DNA of 64,000 nt from Certhia americana (Eukaryota; Chordata; Aves; Passeriformes; Certhiidae), in contig CM031858.1 of NCBI GenBank assembly GCA_018697195.1, forward strand, positions 126,129,221 to 126,193,220, read 5' to 3'. Both the position numbers and the translations under genes were made by a program. Within the stretch, counting starts at the first letter, position 1, and the number at the start of each line of letters is the position of its first letter. Shown here piece by piece: positions 1 through 11,160 of the stretch. The notes under the pieces were generated by a model that was not told the origin of the DNA, did no database searches, and was given only the letters and a program-made list of their open reading frames with translations.

Positions 1-538
1 CTCTCAAGAACTGATGCAGGGCATTCAATAAAATTTTTGAGGGATCTATCTGTGTAATATACTTTTGTTAAAATGATCACAAGTAGCTAATGTTAGAGTT
101 GAAGACAAATAAAAATTAAGTTGACCCTTGGCTTAACGTGTTAATTTATAAGACAAGTAAAGTTAGAATTTTTTGCTGTTTTCCATAGTTACAAAGAAAG
201 ATGTTAGACATATAATTCACTTACAGGTATTACTCGATGGAACTGTTTCCCTCAACTTTATGATTTGACACAGGGAAAATAACATAAAATGAACTAAAAA
301 AAAAAAAAAAAAAAAGAAAAAATATACTCAGAAAAGGACCCTAAAGATAGTTCATGGAGTCATTGCTATTGGCAAACTTTTCTGAAACAGCAGTAGATGT
401 TGAATGTAAATACATTGTGTTAAGTGTTCCACTCCCAGAACTTTCAGTCTAGAAACTGAAGTAGAGGATATAAGCAAATGAGGAATGGTGGATACTTGGG
501 GAGAACCTATACTTTCATGTCTTGGCTTAAAAGAAAAA
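1..538. other. AT-rich non-coding stretch with an A run
   Basis: No reading frame of note and no recognisable repeat family. The only structured piece is the homopolymer A run listed separately at 296-315. The stretch ends in an A-rich hexamer next to the terminus of the LTR at 539. Confidence 0.6.
296..315. repeat. (A)20 homopolymer
   Basis: Twenty consecutive A, then one G and six more A. It could be a simple homopolymer or the tail of a decayed retroposed sequence. No recognisable retroposed body lies upstream, and I see no flanking duplication. Confidence 0.9.
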
Positions 539-1241
539 TGTCCTGGTTTGAATGACAGGAGTCTGCTAAGGAAGGCAGGAGCCTCCCTTGGAATGGAGAA
601 TATAAACCCCCTCCCTCTGAATTATTATAATTTTGAAATTAAGGGAGCTCTCAGGAAAAGATATGGGAATAGGAATAGTTCTTTATTAGGAGAGATAAAA
701 TAAAAACCAAGACAAAATATGTAGTATTACAAGGAAAAACAAACCCACGGATAGGTCAGAGTCAGGATACAGCCTGACACCCTGTGGGTCAGGGTGTTGG
801 TGGCAGTCCCATTAAATGGTGACTGCAGTCCTGGTGGCAGATGTGGCACTGTTGAAGTGATTCTCCTGTAGAAAGGTGTTTCCCACTGAAGGTCCAGTGG
901 TGATAGATGGGCCTGGTCTTCCTCTGAGAATCCAGTGGTAAAGGCTGCCTTGGTGTTCCAACTCCCAGATTTTTGTCCAGGTAGGAATACTTGGCTCCTC
1001 CCCCTGGCTGGAGCATTTCCCAGTGGGATGATGTAATTCTATCAGTGACACTCACTGGCCCATTAGCAGAAGCTCTCTCCCTGGAGGGAGGCTGGGTTGT
1101 GGAGGAGATAAGAAAACTGCCCCAGCAGGTTTTTAACAGTTGGCCATTGACAGACAATTACACCACCCCCCACACCCCAGTTTCAGCAGATGGTGATAGA
1201 ATACAGAGTTTTGGTTACATTTTGCCCTACAACCCATTACA
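539..1241 (-). mobile_element. Solo LTR of an avian endogenous retrovirus
   Basis: Read on the minus strand, the element begins TGTAATGGGTTG (ending at 1241) and ends CCAGGACA (at 539), so it has the TG...CA termini of retroviral LTRs. An AATAAAG polyadenylation signal on the minus strand lies at 681-687, about 140 bp before the 3' end, which fits an R-U5 arrangement. The terminal segment, including the G-rich AGGGAGGGGGT block and the ACTGGACCTTC-type U3 text, matches an LTR type I recognise as abundant in finch-like genomes. Length is about 703 bp. No gag, pol or env sequence flanks it, so it is a solo LTR. The target-site duplication cannot be resolved because both flanks are A-rich (534-538 and 1242-1245). 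Short frames on both strands inside it are not genes. Family assignment is from memory of the sequence type, not from a search. Confidence 0.8.
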
Positions 1242-4200
1242 AAAAGGAAGGTTTTATGACTGAATGGAAGCTGGAACATTTGTCAGGAAGTTAGCACCTG
1301 AGGAGGTACGTGCACAGGTGAAGCAGGATGTTCAAACAAATGAGGTGAAGAAGATCCTGACAGTAGGAAGAGACTGTGCACATAGAAATAGAATAGATAA
1401 AAACTGAGCAAGAAATCAGAGAAATTATTTTAACAATATGAGAAGACTTTGGGCTATTTTTGTTAAAACTTTCAGAGAACTATTGACACAGTTCTTAATT
1501 TTTATAGATGTGTTTTTCCATATTAAACAATAAATATTTAAGTAATATGATGATTTCAGCTCATACTGATCCAAAATATAAAAAACAGCCATGACTGACA
1601 GAGTCAGATGGAGTGAAAAACATGAAATTTTGCCACTGCTAATAGTAGGAAAAAAATCCAAACATATAATGGCAAAAAAAATATATTGTAGAATTTATAT
1701 TTATAGGTTAGAAAACAGTGAAGAAAATATAACAAAGCACTGCTAAAATTGTTGTGGATGTTCCATTTTCAGGTGTTCAAGTGGATACCCATTCACAACT
1801 TAAGAGTAAGTTTATGGTAATGGTAATTACCAAAAACTTTAAGCACCCTTTCTGATTACTTATTTGAAATTAAAGTCACTGTATTTTCCAAATACATTCT
1901 GGCAGTCTTAGCTTGTATTTCTTCGCAGGAAAATTATCACTAAAATTCAAGGAAACGAAAGCTGAGATGCTGAAACCTGTGTACTTGTTCAGTTTAAGAA
2001 GAAAATTTCCAACCTAAAAGTTTAAAAGACTGAAAAGTATCAACTAGGATGTAATAGAGAGGGGATCTTTACAAAAAAAGCATTTCTTAATCCTGCATCA
2101 CTTTGCCTGACAATACATATTTCGGAGCATATATTTTAGCAGTTAAACTAGTGAGGTCATTTAAGAATGCAACTTATCAGTCAAGAGATATTATTTTCCA
2201 AGGGATACAATTTTCCTAAAGATAACTTCAGTTATATTATCTGCTGAAGTGCTGTGCTTCTTCTACTGTCTTGTTATTGGCAATAATGGAAGCAAAATGA
2301 GAACAGAAAATCACTGCCATGTCTGCCTTACTGTGCCAGTTTCTCACAGGCTGAAACCTGAGCCTGGCTAAAATTATATATATGTTAAAAATATATCTAG
2401 TGGGGTTCTGAATCAATTTTCTTTGGTTTCCAAGGTGGATATGCTTTTTGAGTTCATCAGATGAATGTGTTACCCCCTGAATTACCTCAATATACCACCA
2501 AGCCAATTCTACATCCAACATTTTCTGAGTGAGAAAACACCCAGTGATGCCCCAAGGAACAGTAATGTGCTCAGAGAGCAGCTGAGACACACAGGTTGTA
2601 TACAACAGATGGTACTGAGCATGTGTTTTAGGCAGAGCTGCATGACATTTACTCTAAAAGTGCTAGTTTTGCTTAATATATTTCCTTAGTGTTTTCACTA
2701 CATTGTCAAGTTTCATTTAAAAGTTGGGGAATGTTCACTTCAGACAGGATGAATGTGAAGGAGCCTTCTTTGGCAGGAGCCACTTTTTCCTCTCCAGTTG
2801 TGCATTAACACATTGCAGAGTCATTTCTGAGTGGTAGTTTGAAGATTAGAACTTATTGCTTAGGACATTAGTTGAGAACAAGAAAAAGTTGGAGAAAAAA
2901 TAGTCTACCAAATTCTGTGCAGGAAATTGCTTTGCTAGTTGTCCATTAGTAACACTTCTAAGTGAGACATCCTAGCTCATCTCCTATGAAAGATTTCCCA
3001 CTGCAAAGAATAAGTAAATCATTACTTCCTGAAATCATCAATGCGTTTAAGAAACTTATCAGGTGGTGAAGGCATAGGACATTCAACATCCAAGCTAGCT
3101 TTTTGCTATTTGTGAGCACCAGGTACCTCTGCAGTGTCAAGTACAAATGAGCTATTTAGCAACTTGTCATATCTGCATTTATAGCCCTCTGACTTTACTA
3201 TGTTCACATAGTCTCTCCTGCTTTATGCTGATGCACAGTCGTCTTTGTATACATACTGAGGGGATTTTAGATTTGATTTTTGGGGAAGATTGCCTTTTAA
3301 GGGTAGAAATTGTGGTGAATGTCAGGAAATCTTGAGAACTGTAGTGAGCAGGGCATTGTCACAGCAATCCTTGACCTTCCAATAAGTCATCTTGCACATT
3401 TTCACTGTTATATGTGTGTTTCTTGCCAACATTTCACAAAAATACTTATGTCTGAAACAACTCCCTAGTGTGAAGATATATCAAGCTCCATTAAGAATGA
3501 AACCATCTGTGCTGTTTATAGGTGTATTGGATTTTAATTTTTTTTTAAATGAAGTTTTGTGTGATAGATGGAAGAATGTGGTCTTTTATAAAATAGATAT
3601 TTCTGAGAGTTGTCATTGTCAGGGACTTAAAAGCAAAGGTTGTGCAGTTTGTAGACCTTTTTTCTTTAAACTTCAAACTCCTCCAGTTATATTGTTTCAT
3701 ACTGGTAGATTTTACTACTAGAACCAAAAAAACCCTCCTCCTTTGGAGCATTGGAAAAGGCAAAGGAGAAACAAAATCTGGTAGCAAAACTAAACTAAAC
3801 CCCAAAATCTTTTCTGAAGTTAAAATACCTTGCAAGCAAGGACATTGTCACTGAACACCAATGAATACGCTGTGAACACAGACAAAAGCTTAATCTTTTA
3901 ACTTTGTGCCATTCCAGAATTAGAAAATGCTCCAGCCACTTCTCTCCCATGTGCTCCCTAACTTTTGGTCAGCAGCACAACCAGGAGTGGTCTGAGTGGG
4001 ACAGTGCCCAGGGTGCACGAGCTGCCTTGCACCCAGCCCCATCTCTGTGGGTTTCTCAGGCTACCACTCTCACTTTTCCATAAAAGGCAGATAAAGCATT
4101 TCACTAAGATCTGCAACTTTTTCCTCAGAAGGAAGCTTCAGTTTTTGGGCAAAATATTCAATCAAAAGAGTCTGGAGGAATCCAAAAGTTTTGTCTACAT

Positions 4201-4340
4201 TCAAGGCCAGCTACTTTCTCCAAGGGGAACTTTCTCCCTTACTAAGGTGATTCAGGATTAAACTGAAGCACTGTCCCAGATTAATCTGATAAGCAACCAG
4301 AAGTCAGTCCACAAATATCTTATTGCCACTTAGTACTGCC

Positions 4341-4366
<26 letters not shown>
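4341..4366. repeat. (T)26 homopolymer
   Basis: Twenty-six consecutive T with unique sequence on both sides. It may be the reverse complement of a retroposon tail, but no body is recognisable next to it on the minus strand. Confidence 0.9.
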
Positions 4367-4371
<5 letters not shown>

Positions 4372-5488
4372 CCTTTAAGAACTAAGTAATTGTCACCAAG
4401 GTTTGGGTTGAAGAAGAGATTTCTTTTATCCTTCCAGTGAATGGGGAAAACTGGTAGAAAAATTAGGCTTTTAAAACTGATTTTGTGGATTAACTTTTTG
4501 CATAATCAATGTTTCCTTATTCCCATTAGTTGGCTCATGTGTTTTCCCTTCTCATCCACAGGTTTGCTGCTTGGGGTTTTTTTAAAGATTAACGTAATTT
4601 TAACAAGAATGTCCTGTTTAAATTGTTCTTCCATTAACTTGATGTAGCCAGTATTTCTTATATTTCCTTTCTAAAAAAACAAACAAACAAAAAGAAACCC
4701 TGAAAAAAAAGGAGGGCCTCTTATGGCTATACACTATGTCACTATATAGTAGACTCTGTCATTTCTACATACGATTAAAAAAAAAAATCCCCAGTTGTTT
4801 AACCTTGCTTAAATCATGACAGCAAATGAGGTTAATTTAAATGAACTGCATACTGCTATAAATTAGTAAATAAGACAGTCAATTAACCAAATTAAATCTT
4901 ATTGGAAATTGGCTGCTGCCATCTGGAAATTTTTTATTAGACTTTATAGCTGGCATGACCTTTAGAGTGCAACTGGCAGGATTTTTTATTTCTCTTAAGA
5001 AATGCTTGACTTAAAAAAATGAAGTATTTGTAAAATATTTTTAGTATTCCTGTATTTGATGGATAATTGTAGTGGAATATAAAATATTTCTGTCAGTGAA
5101 GAGGCAGTTGAATAGGTATGGAGTTTCTTACTGCAAAATCTGGGTTATTTGTCTATATGCTGGAATCTGTTTTTCAGTGGTTGTTTTTTTTTCTCTCTTG
5201 TATTAATGATACGGTCTTCTAATACACTGTGGAATCTATTACAATAAGATTGGCCTTTATCAGCCAATCTCTAAGATGCTTCATTTTTTAAAATTTGCCA
5301 CCCTTTAAAACTTTCAGAAAAATCCAACTCATGAATACTGATGTTTTAAGGTAAAATTTCTGTCGTACTAAATCAATTCTCTCTATGGGCAGCTTCAAAG
5401 AGCGTTATCTAGTGGTGTTGAATATGTGTGCATGTTTCCCCTGCAGGAAAACAGCTGTCCTCAGGGATAACTTGCTTAGTGCTAGCTT

Positions 5489-5515
5489 GGGGGGGGGGGG
5501 GGGGGGGGGGGGGGG
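5489..5515. repeat. (G)27 homopolymer
   Basis: Twenty-seven consecutive G follow GCTAGCTT and end at TGAGGGTG. G runs of this length are rare in vertebrate DNA. Read in frame it gives poly-Gly on plus and poly-Pro on minus, which explains the glycine- and proline-run frames here; those are artefacts. The run can form stacked G-quadruplexes, and its length in the assembly is prone to sequencing error. Confidence 0.9.
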
Positions 5516-5789
5516 TGAGGGTGTCACTGCACCCCCAATTTTTAATATGCTTTGTATGCATAATTTCAGGGCAGGTAAAATGTCTAAGTTACTGCATGAC
5601 ATTGCCGTTACCTTAAGTTGGTGGGAGTTGTACCTTGCTGACTTCACACAGACTGCTTAACCTGCTGCCTGTGTCAGTTTGCAGACACGAACTTTCACTG
5701 AGGTAAAGTCTCCTACTCATGGGCAGCCCTGTTTCCACAGGGACTTTAGTGGTAACTGATGGACTGCCCGTGTAGGATTTCCAGAAACT

Positions 5790-5940
5790 TTGTGGAGTCT
5801 CCATGGTTGGAGTTATATGTAAACCATCTGGAACACAAAACTGGCAACCTGCTATAGCTGTCCCTGAATGAGCAGAGGGTGGTGTGGACACAACAATCTT
5901 AAGAGGTTAGTTCCAGCCTCAGAAACTCTGTGATTTTGTC
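5790..5940 (+). mobile_element. Truncated CR1 LINE, 3' end
   Basis: The order of motifs follows the avian CR1 3' end: CTTTGTGGAGTCTCCATGG, then a diverged AAACCATCTGGAACACAA, CAACCTGCTATAG, a GAGCAGAGGG stretch, AATCTTAAGAGGT, TTCCAGCCTCAGAAA and a terminal ACTCTGTGATTTTG close to the usual octamer tail. Divergence is high, so this is an old copy. CR1 elements are normally truncated at the 5' side, and this one keeps only about 150 bp with no reverse transcriptase part. The 5' edge is approximate. Confidence 0.65.
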
Positions 5941-8900
5941 CTTGAATAACCCACGCTCATGGCCACATACTCCTTGTCTCTAAGTGCCTTCTCTCTGATA
6001 ACAAAAGGTCACATTCTTCAACTCAGTCAGGTGACAGATCCTTGCAAAGGAATAGTGATGGGAAATATTTGCCAAACTCCCAAGCTGTTGACCTAAGCCC
6101 TGGCCTTTTGCCTGGCTCTTAGAAGCCCCTGGGATAAAATTATTTGCTTCAAGTCATAAACTGCTTTTGCCTCTGTCAAGAAATGTGCTACATGATGCTT
6201 GACTAATGCGCAGTAAAGCTGTCACTGTACTACACCCATATGTATGAACAGACGGGCTGAGGTGCCCAGATGCCACAGAACTGGTCATATGGCTCGGAAG
6301 TTCCCTTAACTGGAAGAAGAGTTTTGGTTTTTTCAAGCTGAAGCGAACAGCAGAAATATACAAACACAAGTAGGGTTTGGTTTTTTTTTTTGGTTTCTGG
6401 TTTGTTGGTTCAGTTTGATTTGTTTTCCCCCAGAGATCATCTGGAAACAGTTTGGGAAGAGAACAGATTTGGGGAAAAAGGGCACTATTGTGACACAGGT
6501 AACAAATCTTTGTACACATACATATGTTTCATATACATGTTCTATCAAAGCTCAGAATAGTGTCACCACATTTAATGATTTAGCCCTACATGATCTACGA
6601 ATGTGCTTTTTATTTATGGTATATAAATATCTTTATATAGCGGTCTCTTATGCTGTGCTCATTTCCCTAAAAAAATTGCCATGAATTGCTTATTATAAAA
6701 TCTCCAGGTTTCCATATTTAGAGAACTTGCTTGTAAAAATCATGGTCATTTTCACAATTAATTTGGATGCATCAATTTACTGGGGTACCCAAAGCCTCAT
6801 GCTCAATTTTGGTAGTCACTGAGATCCAGAGCATAAGAGCATCCAATGCTGTCTTTCCTAACTGGGTCCTGCCAGTCTGGCAGCTGCTGACAACAGGTAG
6901 AATTCATGCCAAAGACTGTGGAAATGTATCTCCTAGCAGAGGTGTGTCCTGGGGGATTTTTACACAATGTTGAGAGAAATGAAGAGCTCCACTGTAGAAA
7001 AATGTTATGCCCTTCTGGAGTGGAACAAGGGGCTGAATGATTAGGGAGAGAAAATATGCTGGAAGGCTTTCATGTGATCTCTTCTACAAGGAGGAAGGGG
7101 TATGCTAGAACAGCTTCGATCCTTAAGTATATATTTTTTCCTCAGTTCCACATGGTTGTCAGTATATTGAAGCAGAAACTTGTTCTGGAGGCACTTACAG
7201 TGCTGAAGTGTCCTAACTTCCTAGAAGTATTTTGCTTCTTAGAATGGAAAGACTCAGACTTCTGCTAAAACTTCAGAGATCAGATTTGTCTTAGTCCTTT
7301 GTCCTTAGTCCTTTAGATAACAAGAGGCTCATTATCTAGGGAGCCTTTAAAAGTGAAATAATGTGAAAAAAAAGATGGATACAGTGCTGGAAATATTTGT
7401 TTGAAACAACGTAGGGATCCATTTCCTTGCATGCATTAGGTATTGCGAAAGCATAAATATTGAGTGCCTGATACATTCATTCAGGTAGACCCTTGGGAAT
7501 ACTACTTTTGAAGGATGACTAAAAGCATGCCCTGACTTGATCACAAGGCAGAGTGGGGTGATGAGATTCTGTGGTTAATATATGCTCTGCTATTTCCAAA
7601 CTTACGATATTACTTTCTACACCAGTTTTCTAATGCATGGTCTCATAAAATAATTTTGTGTTTATTTTAAAAGGTAGGGTGGCAGTATTTTCACAACATA
7701 ATTTTTATTTCATTAATTTACAGCTCATAATTTTTATTTGTAATAAGTATCAGAGAAGAGGGTTTTGTTCTAAACCACTGAAAACAATGATTCGAACTGA
7801 TAATAATTTATACCACTTTCTTGCCAGTCTACTGTATTAACATGAAAACTAGGTACAAAAATTATGCTCTTGCATACTCTATACTGGACTATAATATTAA
7901 TTATTATTAGATATTGAAGCAAAGGCATACTTCAATACATAAAAACACTATATTAAGGGTAGTGTGAAAGTACAGTTACTGTGATTATAATGAAATACAA
8001 CGTATGTCAGAAAGGTGCATCCAAAGCTTATAAATTCTTACTGCAATTACCTCTGCCGGGAGCTTCTAATTTCTCTTGGTCTCAGATTTTAAGATTTGTT
8101 TGTTTCTAACTGTAACAGTACTTCTGCTTGCTTTAGAATTCTGCCTAATCATCTGATGTGACAGATCTGTGGAACTGAATATATTTGTACATCGACCTCC
8201 ATGCCTGTGGGAGTGTTAGAAAGCAGTAAATAGATTATCCATCTCTTCAGCTCTACTGGTGCTTTACAGTCCCTATGAAGCTGTACCAGAACTGAAGAGT
8301 ATTTAACTACCTGACAGTCATTAAATCCTAAAAGCTGGATATTAGCATAAATATGGTGTATTAAATATTTGACTTTAGTTGATGCTATATGAGCTCTGTC
8401 CTCATTCTTGTTACTAAATTCAGCTAATATTAGGTTTTAATGTATTTATTTAAAAATATATGCATTATAGAAGATTTTGTAGCAAGGGCTGGGGTTTGAG
8501 GATGAATGAAACCTTAATAAGTACTGAGTACAGGTGAGTAAACTGTCCCTTGCAACTGGAATTGAGCTTCTCAGCTGATTGGGATTTCCTGTGCTGTTCA
8601 GGCACCTTAAAGTAACATCTTCAATAAAAAGTTATTCTTCAGTGAAAAACTGTATGAAGCAATTCAGTCAGTCAGTCATTTTTGACCTCCTAAAGTATAA
8701 CATTCCAACCTGATGAGGATTTCTTTGAACACATTCACTAGTACATTACTGTAATGGACAAACTTTTGTTGTCATCCTCTTTTCTACCTTTTTCTATCGA
8801 TATTAATCATGAAGTTACAGTGTCTGTGTTGTAAATAGTTCATTGTGAAAACAAAAATAAAATAATTTACTCGCTTGGGTTTTTTCTTTGTCAGCAGAGT

Positions 8901-10749
8901 GGAAACCAAAGTCTGTTGGAATAGATATAAAAAGACTTTTAATGTGAGATGGGAGCTCTTTGGTTTTTTGAAGGAAATCCTGTGACTACTTTCTACAGGA
9001 GGCAGTTCCTGACTCATTTTTGCTATAGAGTTGTGACTCCTCCCCTTTAGTTAAGGAAGAAACTATAAACCATTTTGCATCCCAGGAGAGTTATCAACAA
9101 AACATGACACCATGTATCTCATGAGGCTTTCATACACGTCTTTAGCATTATGATATAGCAAATAGGATGAAAATCTTCCAGAGGAATAAAAATTGCCATC
9201 TTCTGTGGTGTGATGGGAAAAATTCATTTGGGGCAAAACCTATATTTTCATTAGGAAGCACTTAGTGGATCTTTTTACTTTCTAAAATTTAACTTTGCTT
9301 CCTTTGACTTCTGAAAAATCAAGACGTGAAACAATCTGTCAGTGGTGAATGTATCTATCTGGGAAAAGATCTGAAAATGAGTAGTTGAGTTTATCTATGA
9401 ATGTGTTTGGGAAGCTAAGCCAATCTTACTGGTAATTATACTCTATAGAAGACTAAAAAATACATGACAATTAGTTCATTTTCTCCTGTGTTCAGGTGAA
9501 ACTTTAATCAAGGGAAAGTGGTAAAACAATTTAGCTTCTTTGTATTACATGATATTTCAGAACAGCTTACTCAATATACAGAATTCTTTCTTACAAAGAA
9601 AGAATAATTTCTCTCTTATTTAGCAATTAAATACATTAAATAGAAGGTAAGTTACTGAAGGTAAACATAGAAAAATCTTAAGACCATTTTAGATTCTAAT
9701 GAGGACAAATATAATTTGTAAAGCTACTTAATTATCACTTAATACTCTTGGAGAGACTAATCTAACCTTTCTTGTAGGTGTCAGAATTGGAAGTACCTAG
9801 TCTGAGATAATTGAGGGTTAAAATGAGAGCTATAAGTGGTACTTTAAGTACAGGCTGAAATAATCTGTTGTTTAGAGCATTCTTTAGCATTCAAATTTCT
9901 CAAAACCTTTGTATTTTATGCCTGTATTATCTCAGTATAGCTTTTTCTGTGAGCTCTTTTCTGACTGAAGTTGTATGAAGTGAAACAGGCATGTTTTGTT
10001 AAGTAACACTTGTGCCATATCTGTATCTCAGTGTGGTACATAGCAAGTTTTGCTTTCTTCCCATATTGTAATCTGTTTGTCATAAACTTCATGAAATATC
10101 AAGGGAGACTATTATAGTTGACAGACACAAGTGCTGCACCACTGACTTAAATGGATTTGTGCCTGCCTACATCCATCATAAGTTTGGTTGCCTTCCAAAA
10201 TATTTTTTCTCTTGGAAATGGCAATTTCAACCTGTTCCACTGGTAATGTTGCTAGAATTAATGGTGGTATTATGCAGTGAAATGTAACTGGTCAAATTAT
10301 GCCTATTGTTTCTTCCATTAGATTACCTTATTTTTGTTTATATTTCAATGCCTCTGTTTTATGAAAAATCATGGGGGGCTTGAAATTAATTTGAATACAG
10401 AAAAAAAAAATCAAAACTTTCTGTTTTAATAGTGTTACTCAATTGTCATTTCTATGTTGATATGCATAAACACTGTAGCTTCAAACAACATTGTGCTTGC
10501 CAGTCATTTTGACAATATTGCTTTCCCTGTGCTGCATCAGATGTTAAATTGCTAAATTTCAAGGCCCTTCATAATATCACCTCCCTGTTTATTTCCCATT
10601 TGGTGTAAAATGCCTCACTCTTTCTCCCAGGTGATTTCTGATGTCAGCAACCCACTACATATTTCAGCAACCCCTCCTTTGTTGTGCACCATCCCTTGAT
10701 GTGCTTGAGAATAGCTGTTTGTAGGAGCCTCTTGGGCTATTTTATGAAT
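5941..10749. other. AT-rich non-coding DNA
   Basis: No recognisable gene, RNA gene or repeat family. The frames here (for example 6154-6519 minus and 6415-6684 plus) overlap one another and lack domains. A short direct duplication of a TTAGTCCTTT unit occurs around 7290-7315. Confidence 0.55.
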
Positions 10750-11160
10750 GCCTTCAAACCCCTCCTTCCCTCCCCTTTGCTCGGATGCCTGCAGCGACCA
10801 TGCTGACAGTTGGGCTGGTGATGTGTTGTGACTGCAGCCAATACGGTCCCACAGTTTCCATGCACTCCTCTGTCTGCATCCATCTGTTCCCCCTCCTCCT
10901 GCATTCAGGATGTGCTGATGTGCCTGTCACTGTTGTGGGGGAACAGCAGAACTGAAGTAACTTGGCATCAGCTAATGGGGACACAAGCAGCCCCAAGCTC
11001 AGTGTGGGGTCCTGGGGTGCAGCACAGTTCTAGCCCTGCCTGCAGGAGAAGACACTCCTCACCAGCTCTCCTTCCTATGTGTGCCTGTGGAGACTCTGCC
11101 CTATGGTTGTGGTCCCATCCTGAACTTGACCCTCCTCAGGTAACTCTCACACAGCTTCAA
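10750..11160. other. GC-richer block, unrecognised
   Basis: This block of about 400 bp is clearly richer in G and C than its surroundings. It holds overlapping frames on both strands (10754-10996 minus, 80 residues; 10828-11190 plus, 120 residues) with no recognisable domain. The composition resembles that of decayed LTRs or an old exon or promoter remnant. I recognise neither, and no TG...CA termini with a target duplication are evident. Confidence 0.4.

Larger units (their letters stand above)
1242..5789. other. AT-rich non-coding DNA
   Basis: Only short, mutually overlapping frames occur here, none with a recognisable domain, and no RNA gene is visible. Structured items are the T run at 4341-4366 and the G run at 5489-5515. 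A stretch around 4800-5000 is rich in ATTA/TAAT-type homeodomain core motifs, but I cannot show conservation from a single sequence. Confidence 0.6.

Noticed and set aside
789..1263. Open frames of 79 to 122 codons on both strands
   Set aside because: They lie inside a solo LTR, which does not encode these proteins.
5385..5660. Glycine-run and proline-run frames around the G run
   Set aside because: They are translations of the 27-G homopolymer with no supporting domain.
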